From assembly GCA_023416585.1 (NCBI GenBank), contig JAEZHM010000059.1, forward strand, positions 49,818-113,817: 64,000 nt of DNA, written 5' to 3'. The notes beneath the pieces were generated by a model. The model was given only the letters and a program-made list of their open reading frames with translations. It was not told the origin of the DNA and ran no database searches. The translations under genes and the position numbers were made by a program. The stretch comes from Bacillota bacterium (GTDB taxonomy: Bacteria; Bacillota; Clostridia; Christensenellales; Aristaeellaceae). Below, one piece after another: positions 1 to 10,238 of the stretch; position 1 is the first letter of the stretch, and each line of letters starts with the position of its first letter.

Positions 1-1
1 C

Positions 2-3000
2 TATATCAGCATCGGTATCATTAACGATACCAAATATGAAGGAAATGAAACATTCACCGTAACCCTGTCCAGCCCATCCGGCGCGCCGATCGTAAGCGGC
101 ACCTGCACCGTGACCATCATAAGCGACGACCCACAGGCCAAGGGAGGCTTTTCATCAGGCACGCCATCGGTCGCAGAAAACGCCGGATCCATTTCCATTC
201 CCGTCACACTGGATAAAGCGGCCGAATCCGACGTGACCATACATTATGCAACATCCAATGGCACAGCATCATCCGGCAGCGATTATACGGCAGTATCGGG
301 AGATTTGGCCATTCTGGCCGGCGAAACCTCCGGCAGCATCAGTGTGCCCATATTGAACGACAGCATTTATGAGGGAAATGAGACATTTACCGTCACCCTT
401 TCCTCCCCCGTCAACGCCGAATTAAGCACTGCCAGCACCACCGTCACCGTAACAGATGACGAAAACGCTCCTGTCATAAGCTTTGATCCTCTCAGTATCA
501 CAGCCAATGAAAGCACGGCTGCCGTAACCCTGATCGCAACAATCTCCGTTCCCTGCCAAAACGCGGTTACCGCTCAATATGCCACGGCCAACGGTTCGGC
601 CTCCTCCGGCACAGACTACACCGCCAAATCCGGCACATTGAGCTTCCCTGCAAACAGCGCCACCATGGCGCTTGATATAACCCTGCTGGATGACAGCATA
701 TATGAAGGCGATGAAACCTTTGCCGTAACCTTAACCTCCCCCTCTGTGGGAACACTGGGCGCGGCGACCGCCAGCGTTACCCTAAGCGATAATGAGCCTA
801 TGCCGCAATTAAGCCTTGATAAAGACGTGCTCACGTATGATGAGGACGACGGCAAGGCAGAGCTTACCGTTACACTCTCCGGACCGACCCAATACGGCGC
901 AGCCATCCAGGTAACAACAAGCGACGGAACGGCACAAGCCGGGCAGGATTATACCGGGAAATCGGAAATATTCACCATTCCCGGCGGCAGCACGTCCGGC
1001 GTTATCGAGATCCCCATCATCGACGACAATATTTATGAAGGCGCTGACGAATCCTTCACCGTCACACTATCCTCCCCCCAAAGGGCAACGCTTGGACAAT
1101 CCAAAACAACGGTGTACATTTTAGACAACGACAGCATACCGGAGGTTGGCTTTGCATCCGCCACATTCACCCAGAATGAGAATGCGGGCACGGCGCTATT
1201 GACCGTGGGGCTTACCCACCCTTCCCGAACGGATATCACCGTGAACTATGCCACTTTGGACGGCACGGCCAATGCCGGCACCGACTACACCGCCACCGCA
1301 GGCACGCTGACCATTCCGGCTTTCAGCACATCCCAAACGATAGCAATTCCCCTTTTAAATGACAGCGTGTATGAAGGCAGCGAGAATTTTACCGTCACCC
1401 TTTCCTCCCCCACCGGTGCTTCCCTTCAGGCAGCCGTTGCCACGGTGACCATCGCCGATGATGAAACCGTACCGGCAGTCGGGTTCGCACCTGCCGCTGT
1501 ATCGGCAGCGGAGAACGCGGGCAGCGCAACCCTTACTGTCACCCTCACCGGCGCTTCCAAAACGGATATCACGGTGGATTATTCAACCGCCAACGGCACA
1601 GCCATACAAGATTCCGATTACACTGAAAAGTCAGGCACCATCACCATCCCGGCGGGCAGCGTTACAGCCACTTTGAATATTCCCCTTTTGAACGACAACG
1701 TGTATGAGGCTGATGAAACCTTCACCGTCACCCTTTCAAACCCCCAGGGCGCAGCCCTTGGCATAAAAACGGCAACGGTTACCATCACGGATGATGAAAC
1801 GGTCCCCAAGCTATCCTTTACCCCCGCCACCCTTGCCGTGCACGAAGGCGCGGGCACAGCCACGCTGACCGTGACCCTTTCCAGTGAAACTCAGAATGCT
1901 GTGACCGTTCAATACGCAACCCAGGACGGGACAGCTTTTGGCGGCAGCGACTATACCGCAAAAACCGGCACGGTCACCATTCCCGCCGGCAGTTCAGCGG
2001 CCACCGTGGAAATCACGATAAAAGAAGATGCCCTTTATGAGGGAGCGGAAGCGTTCACCGTCGTACTTTCCTCCCCCTCCGGCGCAGCCATAGATGCAGG
2101 CACAGCCACGGTACAGATCAACGATAACGAAAGCATGCCGCAGGCCTCCTTTGATCCAGCCGCTATTTCAGTAAACGAGAACGTGTTAGCAGCCTCGCTG
2201 ACAGTGAAGTTGTCCGGCCCCTCCCAGGCGGATGTGACCGTGCAGTACGCAACACAGGATGGCACAGCCACCGCCGGTTCGGATTATGTTGCATCTTCGG
2301 GCACGCTTACCATTCCCGGCGGTACGGTCTCCTGCACGGTGGATATCACCCTTACGGACGATACGGTTTATGAAGGCGGCGAAAGCTTTACCGTTTTACT
2401 TTCCTCCCCCCACGGCGCGGTGCTGGGAATAAGCAGCGCAACCGTAAACCTTACGGATAATGAGCCTGCCCCTGTGATCGGCTTTGATCCCGCCAAAGTC
2501 ACTTTTGCCGAAGACGCAGGCCTAGCCAGGCTGACCATTACGCAATCCAGCGTATCTCAGGCAGATACTTCCGTACAGTACTTAGCGCAAAACGGCACAG
2601 CCACAAGCGGTGCTGACTTCACGGCGTCATCAGGCAAGTTGACCATAGTGGCGGGCAGCACTTCAACCACTGTGGATATCCCCCTTACGGATGACACCCT
2701 TTATGAAGGTGAAGAGAAGTTCACCGTTTTGCTTTCCTCCCCCACAGGCGCGGTTTTAGGTACGGATACCGCCACCGTCACCATCACGGATACGGAAACA
2801 AAGCCAGTGATCGGCTTTAATCCCCTCACCGCTTCCTACGAACAGGATGAAAATGCCGGAATGGCCGGGGCCGACGTCATTCTCTCCGGCGCAAGCCAGG
2901 CGGATGTTTCCGTAAAATTTACTACCGTAAGCGGCACGGCTAAACCGGGCTCCGACTACACAGGCGCCTCCGGAACCCTGGTCATTCCCGGCGGAAGCAC

Positions 3001-5287
3001 AACGGGCAGGATTGAAATCCTTCTTAACAACGACAGCATTTATGAAGGCAATGAAACCTTTACCGTCAAGCTTTCCTCCCCCTCCGGGGCGACGCTGGGA
3101 ACCGATACCGCATTATTCCTCATCAAGGATGATGAAGGCTATCCGCAGGCCGACTTCGCGCAAAGCACATTTGAAACAGGGGAGGGCGACGGCAAAATAA
3201 GGCTCACCGTGAACCTTACTTGCGCAAGCCAGGAAGATATCCGCATTGAATATGCTACAGAAGATGGCACAGCCATGGCCGGCAAGGATTACGCCGCAAA
3301 ATCCGGCACACTGCTCATTCCAGCCGGAAACACATCCGGCTCTGTGGAAATCACACTGAAGGAAGACGCGATATACGAGGGCAGCGAGACCATCACCGTT
3401 ACGCTTACCGTACCCTCCGGCGCGGGCGTCACCCTTGGCCTTTCCAGCGCCACGGTGCTGATAGGCGACAATGAGGGCATACCGCTGGTGAGCTTTGATC
3501 CTGCCACCATCACGCGCAATGAAAACGCGGGCACGGCAACACTTACCGCAAAGCTATCCGGCGTTTCCAAGACGGATACCACCATGCAGTATACTACTTT
3601 GGATGGCACCGCCAAGGCCGGTACCGATTATGTTTTGAAGGCCGGCACATTGACGATCCCGGCAGGCAGCACTACGGGCACGGTGGGAATCGCAATCCTG
3701 GACGACAGTGTGTATGAAAATGGCGAAGATTTCAGCGTGGTGTTAAGCAATCCTTCCGGCGCCGTAATTGGAGATAGCACTGCCACGGTACATATCACGG
3801 ATAACGACAAAGCCCCTCTAATAGGTTTTGAAGCGCCATCCATTCATGTAAGCGAAGCGCTTGCGCAAGCCGAAATCACGGTCCGGCTGTCCGACGCATC
3901 TGGCGCCGAAACTTCTGTCGTCTTCAATACAAAGGATGATACGGCTTTAAGCGGCTACGATTACACAGGGCAGACGGGTACGCTGGTCATCCCGGCGGGA
4001 AGCCTGTCGGCCACTATTATTATTCCGCTTAAGATGGATGAAGTGTATGAGGGAAGCGAAACCTTCACCGTTTTACTAAGTTCACCCAGCGGCGCCTCAT
4101 TGTCGGCGGGCAACGTCACAGTCATACTGGACGACAGCCAAACGCCCCCGGTGATCGTTTTTACCCCGGCTGCCGTTTCCGTGCGGGAAAGCGCGGGCGA
4201 AGCCTCGCTCAAGGTGACTTTGTCCCACATGTCCTCAAAAGATGTAACGGTGCAGTATGAAACCATCGACAAGACCGCCCGTGCGGGCACGGATTACCGC
4301 ACCGCCTCAGGTACGCTCACCATACCGGCCATGTCCCTGACCGGCACCATCAAGGTAAGAATCCTGAACGATGCCGAGTACGAGAATACTGAATCGTTTC
4401 TTGTTAAGCTGTCCGGCGCCGCCGGCGGCACCATAGGCACGGAGGAGGCTACCGTTACCATCGTAGACAACGATCCGAAACCAACACCCACGCCTCCCCC
4501 GGCGCATGATCTTAATTCCACGCCATCTTCCACGCCATCTTCCACACCGTTGCCCACGGCCACCGTGACCCCTGCGCCGGCAGCTGCCGTTGATCCCTCA
4601 AGATACCTGGATATCCCGCAGGAGGCTGTCGCTGCTTTGCTTGTAGGGGATGAAACCTCCGGTCAGGCAGCCACTATAGTCAGCGTGATCCAGCAGGCGG
4701 TGGAAGAAGTGATTGACACAGCCAGGGATGCCGCCCATCAGGCGGTAGAAGCCACAATGCTGCGCTTCCCGGATATCCAGCCGCTTCAGGCTAACAGCCC
4801 CATGAAGCTTGAGCTTCCCTCCGCGCAGATGCAAAGCGCTGCCCAGGCAGGTTTGGGCGTAACCGTCAGAATGGAAAACATCACCTTTGAGGTACCGCCC
4901 GTTGTGCTTAACCAGGCGGCGGAAGGCTCTACATCCATGTCGCTGGAATGCCGCACGGCGGAAGAAGCAGCCCCGTCCTTCAGAATCGACGGCGGCAGCG
5001 GTGCATTCATCGGCCCGGCATACCAATACGCACTGGCTGTTGTACGGCCTGACGGCGAAACAGGATATGTGGATACGTTCAATGAACCAGTCACCATTAC
5101 TGTTCACATGACTGCGGAACAGGCATCAGCCATCAAAGACCCTGCCAAAGTCACCATGTGCTATATCAACCCGGTCACCGGCAAGACGGATAGCCTGCCC
5201 ACTGTGTACGATCCCGAAACGCTTACACTGACGTTCACCACCACGTATTTCGCGGAGGCGGCGGAGGAACAACTGATAAAGCCATGA
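2..5287 (+). CDS. Giant Calx-beta repeat surface protein (5' end outside window)
   Basis: Large extracellular repeat protein whose reading frame is open to the left edge, so its start and signal peptide lie upstream. It shows one partial and 13 complete Calx-beta modules of about 108 residues. Each has a DGTA..G.DY strand, a T(L/I)xIPAG segment and a D(D/N)xxYEGxExFTVxLSSP signature, ending in an acidic ITDNE-type turn. In known Calx-beta domains such acidic loops bind calcium. After the repeats comes a Thr/Pro-rich linker with tandem STPSSTP units, then a C-terminal domain of about 220 residues ending in a TFTTTYF motif like that of other Firmicute surface proteins. No LPXTG sorting motif or C-terminal membrane helix is visible, so how it is held at the surface is unclear. 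A hairpin follows the stop. It is likely an adhesin or matrix protein; the repeat family is secure, the role is inferred. Confidence 0.9.
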   Translation, partial: YISIGIINDTKYEGNETFTVTLSSPSGAPIVSGTCTVTIISDDPQAKGGFSSGTPSVAENAGSISIPVTLDKAAESDVTIHYATSNGTASSGSDYTAVSGDLAILAGETSGSISVPILNDSIYEGNETFTVTLSSPVNAELSTASTTVTVTDDENAPVISFDPLSITANESTAAVTLIATISVPCQNAVTAQYATANGSASSGTDYTAKSGTLSFPANSATMALDITLLDDSIYEGDETFAVTLTSPSVGTLGAATASVTLSDNEPMPQLSLDKDVLTYDEDDGKAELTVTLSGPTQYGAAIQVTTSDGTAQAGQDYTGKSEIFTIPGGSTSGVIEIPIIDDNIYEGADESFTVTLSSPQRATLGQSKTTVYILDNDSIPEVGFASATFTQNENAGTALLTVGLTHPSRTDITVNYATLDGTANAGTDYTATAGTLTIPAFSTSQTIAIPLLNDSVYEGSENFTVTLSSPTGASLQAAVATVTIADDETVPAVGFAPAAVSAAENAGSATLTVTLTGASKTDITVDYSTANGTAIQDSDYTEKSGTITIPAGSVTATLNIPLLNDNVYEADETFTVTLSNPQGAALGIKTATVTITDDETVPKLSFTPATLAVHEGAGTATLTVTLSSETQNAVTVQYATQDGTAFGGSDYTAKTGTVTIPAGSSAATVEITIKEDALYEGAEAFTVVLSSPSGAAIDAGTATVQINDNESMPQASFDPAAISVNENVLAASLTVKLSGPSQADVTVQYATQDGTATAGSDYVASSGTLTIPGGTVSCTVDITLTDDTVYEGGESFTVLLSSPHGAVLGISSATVNLTDNEPAPVIGFDPAKVTFAEDAGLARLTITQSSVSQADTSVQYLAQNGTATSGADFTASSGKLTIVAGSTSTTVDIPLTDDTLYEGEEKFTVLLSSPTGAVLGTDTATVTITDTETKPVIGFNPLTASYEQDENAGMAGADVILSGASQADVSVKFTTVSGTAKPGSDYTGASGTLVIPGGSTTGRIEILLNNDSIYEGNETFTVKLSSPSGATLGTDTALFLIKDDEGYPQADFAQSTFETGEGDGKIRLTVNLTCASQEDIRIEYATEDGTAMAGKDYAAKSGTLLIPAGNTSGSVEITLKEDAIYEGSETITVTLTVPSGAGVTLGLSSATVLIGDNEGIPLVSFDPATITRNENAGTATLTAKLSGVSKTDTTMQYTTLDGTAKAGTDYVLKAGTLTIPAGSTTGTVGIAILDDSVYENGEDFSVVLSNPSGAVIGDSTATVHITDNDKAPLIGFEAPSIHVSEALAQAEITVRLSDASGAETSVVFNTKDDTALSGYDYTGQTGTLVIPAGSLSATIIIPLKMDEVYEGSETFTVLLSSPSGASLSAGNVTVILDDSQTPPVIVFTPAAVSVRESAGEASLKVTLSHMSSKDVTVQYETIDKTARAGTDYRTASGTLTIPAMSLTGTIKVRILNDAEYENTESFLVKLSGAAGGTIGTEEATVTIVDNDPKPTPTPPPAHDLNSTPSSTPSSTPLPTATVTPAPAAAVDPSRYLDIPQEAVAALLVGDETSGQAATIVSVIQQAVEEVIDTARDAAHQAVEATMLRFPDIQPLQANSPMKLELPSAQMQSAAQAGLGVTVRMENITFEVPPVVLNQAAEGSTSMSLECRTAEEAAPSFRIDGGSGAFIGPAYQYALAVVRPDGETGYVDTFNEPVTITVHMTAEQASAIKDPAKVTMCYINPVTGKTDSLPTVYDPETLTLTFTTTYFAEAAEEQLIKP

Positions 5288-5329
5288 GTATTTGGAAAGC
5301 ACAACCTGCCTTTAGAGGATGTACGAAAG

Positions 5330-5355
5330 AGCCCAGCCATTCACTTGGCTGGGCT
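5330..5355. terminator. Hairpin between convergent genes
   Basis: Nine-bp perfect stem (AGCCCAGCC / GGCTGGGCT) with an 8-nt loop between the Calx-beta gene and the convergent gene. The T-tract is weak on either strand, so it may act as a modest bidirectional terminator. Confidence 0.55.
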
Positions 5356-5393
5356 TCTCACTTATTGCAATGCAATCAGGATGATATCAATCC

Positions 5394-6731
5394 CTATGGC
5401 TGTGGCTTGTCACTAAAGTCCTCCGCCCATGCGATATCCAGCGGACCGTTTATACCGCCCTTATAGACAATCCTCTTCCCATCCTCCGAGAAGGTCAGAA
5501 TGCCGCCAACTTCCGCCTGGGCCACGCCGCTTGCCGTAAACGCGATAACCTTTCTTGTGGTATTGGTCCGCTGAACCACGTCCACCAGGCCTTCATATGC
5601 TTCGGAAACCACCTTTCCCCTATTGCCAGCAAAGAGCACATTCGTTCCATCCGTATAAAGGGCCAGCCTTCCATCCGGGGTGAACGTTAAAGCGGAGGCA
5701 TTACTGTTTACAGCCTCATCCGTGCCCTTTTGAAGGCCAATGACATGCACCCTGCCGCCCGCGTTAAACGCTGCCTGTGCCCCATCTGCAGAAAGGTCAA
5801 AAGCCGTGGCATTCTCCGACCCTGCAATAACGGCTGTCTTCTTTGCACGCGTGTCCAAAAGCTTCAGCGGTCCTTCAGTTCTGCCGGTTGTTTCATTCCA
5901 ATGGGCCAGCAGCATTGCACCGCCGTCGCCACTGCCGAGCGCCACCAGCCGCAGTGCTCCATAGGCACCCTGCAACGCAAACACAGCATTGCATGCAAAA
6001 GCATCACCGTTTGCGGCAAAATGCATCAGCCTGCTTCCACTAAATGCCCAGCCATCCCCGGTTACAGGGCTGAATGTTACGATGACGGCTGAACTGTTCA
6101 GCTTAGGAGCGTTATCAGCGCTCTCCTCCCGAACGTCCCCAATATCGGATACAAGGCCGCTTTCCCAGAAGCTTGCGGGTATCACTTCCTCAGCCGTTTC
6201 CTGAAGAGAAGCATTGATCAAAAGCGCCGCGGCAGCGGGAAGCCGGCTGCCGGCTGCCGCACCAAGCAGATATGCAATCTGGTCATCGATGCCGTCGCCA
6301 TCGGTGTCTTTCTTGGTGGGATCCGTGCCCAGCCATATTTCCCAGTCATCAGACAGCCCGTCGCCGTCCTGATCTGCAACAGTTACCACCGCTGTCGCAA
6401 GGGATTTGTTACCCGCCGCGTCATACGCCACGGCATTGTAACTGCCGGGCTTCAAAAAGGGATAGACGATGGTATATTTCTGTGCGGCCTTGCCTGCAAT
6501 GTTCTTGGTCAAAACCGGTTTTCCAGACTCCAGTACAACGATTTTACCCAGCATCACATTATCTTTTGCGGTGATTTGCAGTCCCGGCGGGTTGCCATGT
6601 ACATTGCTTACAACGGTACTGGAAATGGAAGGAGCCTGCCTGTCCCGGTCCGTATCGGCCAGCACGGCCAGCATGCCCAATGAAATAACGGCTAGCGATA
6701 AAATAAGCATTGGTATTTTACGGCATCTCAT
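5394..6731 (-). CDS. Secreted protein with thrombospondin type 3-like calcium-binding repeats
   Basis: 445 residues. An N-terminal signal peptide or anchor helix (about residues 6-25) is followed by an Ig/Big-like domain (about 30-118) with a KYTIVYPFLKPGSYNAVAYD-like strand pattern. Two DxDxDG calcium-binding loops follow (DQDGDGLSDDWE and DTDGDGIDD, about 120-150), as in thrombospondin type 3 repeats. The C-terminal 250 residues carry repeated GG.(A/V).(L/A)(A/L) strand patterns that suggest a beta-propeller. The start follows a TTGGAGG ribosome binding site. It converges on the Calx-beta gene, so the two probable calcium-dependent surface proteins are neighbours. Enzymatic function is not recognisable. 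Confidence 0.8.
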   Translation of the reverse strand: MRCRKIPMLILSLAVISLGMLAVLADTDRDRQAPSISSTVVSNVHGNPPGLQITAKDNVMLGKIVVLESGKPVLTKNIAGKAAQKYTIVYPFLKPGSYNAVAYDAAGNKSLATAVVTVADQDGDGLSDDWEIWLGTDPTKKDTDGDGIDDQIAYLLGAAAGSRLPAAAALLINASLQETAEEVIPASFWESGLVSDIGDVREESADNAPKLNSSAVIVTFSPVTGDGWAFSGSRLMHFAANGDAFACNAVFALQGAYGALRLVALGSGDGGAMLLAHWNETTGRTEGPLKLLDTRAKKTAVIAGSENATAFDLSADGAQAAFNAGGRVHVIGLQKGTDEAVNSNASALTFTPDGRLALYTDGTNVLFAGNRGKVVSEAYEGLVDVVQRTNTTRKVIAFTASGVAQAEVGGILTFSEDGKRIVYKGGINGPLDIAWAEDFSDKPQP

Positions 6732-7072
6732 AAAATTCCTCCAATTAAAGCGGCGCGGATCAACTCTCAGAGCATCGTTAGGGCGCGGAGATATTGTACA
6801 TATATACCTTGCCGTTATACCATACTATAAAGAAAAAGGGAAGGTACCCAGCGAATTATGAGCGCTGCATACATCCCTTTCCTGGCAGATTTTACATTCT
6901 ACAACGTTTGCAAAAATAGACATTAACTTCAAATAATGGTATGCTTATACATAATATTATGGTTGCTCCAAACAGCAAAACGCCCGCTCCCCCGCATTCA
7001 GGCAAGGGAGGCATATGCGGGAATGGGTATTGCCAGTAATATCAACCGCCTTTATGTAACGGAGGTATACGA
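6732..7072. promoter_or_regulatory. Divergent intergenic region with a candidate promoter
   Basis: 341 bp between divergent genes. On the plus strand a TTAACT box (6923-6928) lies 17 bp before TATACA (6946-6951), a plausible sigma-A promoter for the gene at 7073 with a leader of about 115 nt. The leader can pair a CCGCAT with an ATGCGG just upstream of the GGAGG ribosome binding site at 7061-7065. No convincing minus-strand promoter was picked out among the AT-rich boxes near 6800-6835. Confidence 0.45.
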
Positions 7073-9292
7073 ATGAAGCCGCTGCTGAAAACAATCCTTC
7101 TGTTTTTACTCACGGCCCTGCTGCTATTAGCTGTACCCGCCTTGGCTGAGTCGAACATCGCCGTACTTTTCGATGCTGCTTCCGGTACCTATGACCCGGA
7201 TTACAGCCAGTATATTGCATCAGTGGGCGATACGCTGTACATAGCCCGGACCGGGGGACTGTACGCTTATCACATTGGTGAAGAATCGCCCAAACAGCTC
7301 ATGGATTTTACAAAGACAGACCTTGCGGGAGAACCGCTAAGAAATCCGGAAAACGGTACACCTCCCGTATACGCACTGATCAGTAGCGGAGATGCACTAT
7401 TCGCCATGGATTTTAGTATGGGCTGTCTGTGGCGTTTTGATGAAAGCAACGCTGCTTTTGAACGGGAAGCTTCCTTCGATCCCGAAGAAGCCTTTGGGAT
7501 TGGAGGAGACAGCAGATACCAATTTTCCAGCTATATCTTGGACGATAGCAATATGTATTATATTTCCAAAAATGTTATGGACAGCAGTACAAGGCTTATG
7601 CGGCTTGATCTGAAAAACGGCTTAAGTGAGCTTGTGTGCATGGATATAACCATGGCATCCCCATATGCTCCAGGGGTATTACTGGTAAATACGGGAGCAC
7701 AGGGTGCGCCCGGAACCCTGTCGCTGCTGAATTCAAACACAGGCCTGGTCGAAAAAAAGCTGAGTCTTGCCACCGTATACAGCAGTATGAACTATGATCC
7801 CGGCACAGGTACCGTCTATCTTGTACGCAAGGGTGAAATTGATGCGAGCACATGTTTTGCAGAGCCTGTCCCAGCCGCCCGCATGCCCATACGAAAAGCG
7901 CTGTTTGGCGGCGCGCTGCTGCCCGGCGGTTATCTGGCCCTGCCTTATGAAGACGGTGTGCGTCTGTATCTGACCGGCCCGGACGCCGTTAAAGCGCTTC
8001 CTTTGAAAATAGCAGGCAATAATGCCGCAAATTTGCCCATGGAAGCGTTCAGTGACCTGCACCCTGAAATCACTTTTTCCTTGTCGGATCCATACCTTCG
8101 CAGCACCTTGGAACTGGTGACACACATGAAGAGCGGCGACAGTGCAGCCGATATATACTGCATCAGCCTGATGAACTACAGCCTGGACGTCCTGTACGAA
8201 AAAGGGTATTACGCCGGGCTGGAAGACAGTGACGCGGTTCAAAGCACAGTGGGCGCCATGTACCCATTCTTGAAGGACGCGCTGATGCGGGATGGGAAAA
8301 TTATCGCACTGCCGTTTTCAAAACAATCCAATATGTATGTTTATAATCCCAAGGCTTTTGAAGAAGTGGGGCTTACCAAAAAGGATGTGCCTAAAACCTA
8401 TAGCGAGCTGCTTGAATTTATCACAAGATGGGGCGATGAATTTGCGGAGCAGTATCCCTCCATGTCCCTGTTCAGCCCTGAAATGGAAGAAAGGATTTTT
8501 AGAGAGCACATTTTAAGAACCATCCTGGAAGACCGCTTGTATGCCTGCATGCGAAAGGGTGAACCCGTTACCTATGATACGGATGAAATCAAAGCATTGC
8601 TGAACAAACTGAAAGATACCGACTTTTCCGTCATAAATGCGATCATGCCGGATCCGCCAATGGATGACGATTTTTGGAAGAAACAAATGTTCCAGATTGG
8701 GCCAGAGGCCAGCACCCAAAGCTATACGGTTATGTATACCAACTATATGCCCCTTCAGCTTTCCGACCAGGAACCGCCAGTGATTCTTACCAATATAGAG
8801 GTGCTGATCATCAACCCCTATTCCCAAAACTATGATACTGCCCTGAAGTTCGTAGATTACATGGCGGGCAGCCTGCCGGCCACCTTGCGCGCTGATCTGA
8901 TGCCGGGAGAAAACCAGCCTGTGTATCTGAAAGAGGCCGAAGAGGGGCTCAAATGGTTTGAAGAGAACATTCCCAAAGACAAAAAAGCCTTGGAGGAAGC
9001 CAAGGCGGAAGATAAGCGCTTTTATCAAGACAGGCTGGATGCATTATTGGCTGAATACGAGAACGCAAAGCGCTTTGCATGGGAATCCACCGGGGAAAGT
9101 ATCGCCACCTACCGCGCGCTGGACCCCTATTTTATGCTGAAAAAGCCAAATCCCATATACGGCCTGGGTTCCAGCCTGGAGCTTCAAAACATGATCTACA
9201 ACCGCTTTCTGGATGGGCAGATTTCCGCCGACCAGCTAGTGAAGGAATTGGACAAAAGGATGCGCATGATGGCATTGGAGAACAAGGAATAG
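7073..9292 (+). CDS. Secreted solute-binding-like protein with an extra N-terminal domain
   Basis: 739 residues, start set by GGAGG 8 nt upstream. A signal peptide (MKPLLKTILLFLLTALLLLA, cleavage near ALAE) lacks a lipobox cysteine. Residues about 30-310 contain repeated short strand motifs (DTLYIAR, GGLYAYHIG, DALFAMDF) suggestive of a beta-propeller-like module. Residues about 320-650 resemble an ABC family-1 sugar-binding protein: SGDSAADIYCI, GYYAGLEDSD, KIIALPFSKQSNMYVYN and KFVDYMAG. The C-terminal 120 residues are charged and helical. Family-1 binding proteins are usually 400-550 residues, so this is an enlarged variant. No permease gene is adjacent. It may be a sensor or accessory binding protein rather than a transporter subunit. 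Confidence 0.7.
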   Translation: MKPLLKTILLFLLTALLLLAVPALAESNIAVLFDAASGTYDPDYSQYIASVGDTLYIARTGGLYAYHIGEESPKQLMDFTKTDLAGEPLRNPENGTPPVYALISSGDALFAMDFSMGCLWRFDESNAAFEREASFDPEEAFGIGGDSRYQFSSYILDDSNMYYISKNVMDSSTRLMRLDLKNGLSELVCMDITMASPYAPGVLLVNTGAQGAPGTLSLLNSNTGLVEKKLSLATVYSSMNYDPGTGTVYLVRKGEIDASTCFAEPVPAARMPIRKALFGGALLPGGYLALPYEDGVRLYLTGPDAVKALPLKIAGNNAANLPMEAFSDLHPEITFSLSDPYLRSTLELVTHMKSGDSAADIYCISLMNYSLDVLYEKGYYAGLEDSDAVQSTVGAMYPFLKDALMRDGKIIALPFSKQSNMYVYNPKAFEEVGLTKKDVPKTYSELLEFITRWGDEFAEQYPSMSLFSPEMEERIFREHILRTILEDRLYACMRKGEPVTYDTDEIKALLNKLKDTDFSVINAIMPDPPMDDDFWKKQMFQIGPEASTQSYTVMYTNYMPLQLSDQEPPVILTNIEVLIINPYSQNYDTALKFVDYMAGSLPATLRADLMPGENQPVYLKEAEEGLKWFEENIPKDKKALEEAKAEDKRFYQDRLDALLAEYENAKRFAWESTGESIATYRALDPYFMLKKPNPIYGLGSSLELQNMIYNRFLDGQISADQLVKELDKRMRMMALENKE

Positions 9293-9354
9293 AGCATTTC
9301 GCTCCTGCATGTTGCATGCCCTGTCCTGATACAATTGATCGATTGACAACAAAA

Positions 9355-9375
9355 CTGCGGCCATGATGGCCGCAG
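9355..9375. terminator. Bidirectional intrinsic terminator
   Basis: Eight-bp stem CTGCGGCC / GGCCGCAG with a 5-nt loop. The plus strand continues into CTCTTTATTT and the minus strand into TTTTGTTGT, so it can end both the gene at 7073-9292 and the convergent coat-protein gene. Confidence 0.75.
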
Positions 9376-9395
9376 CTCTTTATTTGCATGCAATT

Positions 9396-10019
9396 TCAGG
9401 AGAGTTGTCCGCTATGCCCGACTACGGGATTTTGATACTTTTGAAGGTATTGCTGGATTTGAGGCTGGTCCTCGGGCACCACCTGATACATGGCTCCAAC
9501 TTTCACCGTCATATTTGGATCAGCGGCCTCAAGCGGATAGTATCCCTTGGAAACCATATACTGCCATACGTCATAGGCATGGGAGCAGCTCATCATGAAT
9601 GCCGTCTGCAGGAAGGAGCGTATCTTCGGATTGGAGGACTCCATGGCGGACCAGGCATACTCGCGGCCGGCGCGCTTGAGCGTAAGCAGATAAGCGGTGG
9701 CCATTTCCCTATCGTTCATGTTGTCTACCATGGTGCGGGGCTGGATAGGGGGATAACTGGCAAACGCAGACTGGGTGAAGTCGCCAAGGTGACCGTCCTC
9801 TTTGAGCAGCGGCAGCGTTTTGACAGCCCCGGAGGCCTGGTGGAGAAATTCCACCTTCATGTTATAGTCCCTTACATGCAGGGGAAAATGCTTTTCCACA
9901 ATGGATTTCAATTCAGGGTCCTGAACATGACTCAGCATGTACGCCATGTTCGTTATGGAATTGACGCAGCTCATAGCCAGTTCGCTCAAACAGTTCAGTT
10001 CATGGGCAGCCAGTTTCAT
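9396..10019 (-). CDS. CotF-like spore coat protein
   Basis: 207 residues, mostly helical. The C-terminal half (about 90-185) has the Coat_F family pattern: DREMATAYLLTLKRAGREYA, a run of helices ending SHAYDVWQYMVSKGYYPLEA, and a short acidic tail. Family members form a ferritin-like helical bundle and are deposited in the inner coat of endospores. The N-terminal half (about 1-80) is a second helical segment. The start follows a TTGGAGG ribosome binding site. It is transcribed alone, convergent with the gene to its left. A sporulation sigma factor promoter is expected but I could not identify one with confidence. This is the main evidence for a spore-former. Confidence 0.85.
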   Translation of the reverse strand: MKLAAHELNCLSELAMSCVNSITNMAYMLSHVQDPELKSIVEKHFPLHVRDYNMKVEFLHQASGAVKTLPLLKEDGHLGDFTQSAFASYPPIQPRTMVDNMNDREMATAYLLTLKRAGREYAWSAMESSNPKIRSFLQTAFMMSCSHAYDVWQYMVSKGYYPLEAADPNMTVKVGAMYQVVPEDQPQIQQYLQKYQNPVVGHSGQLS

Positions 10020-10238
10020 TAGGCAACAACCTCCAATTCAAGCTCTGAAAGTATGTTGCCCGTAAGATTTTCTGCTATGCAGGCCCGAAAACGCAAGTTT
10101 CTTGAATTTTAGCCCTGCGGTGCTACTTTCAAGCCGCCGGAATATCATTTTAACAAGTACCCTCCGCTTTTAGTTAAGGTATACGTATCGTCTATGCAAT
10201 CATGGAACCATACAAATAAACGAATGGGAGTGTGTGGA

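Noticed and set aside
2..4500. Recent tandem duplication of Calx-beta repeats
   Set aside because: The repeats share a protein pattern but differ substantially at nucleotide level, so recent copying is not supported.
4598..5107. Long minus-strand frames inside the Calx-beta gene
   Set aside because: Shadow frames on the antisense strand of a repetitive GC-rich gene; no ribosome binding sites or family signatures.
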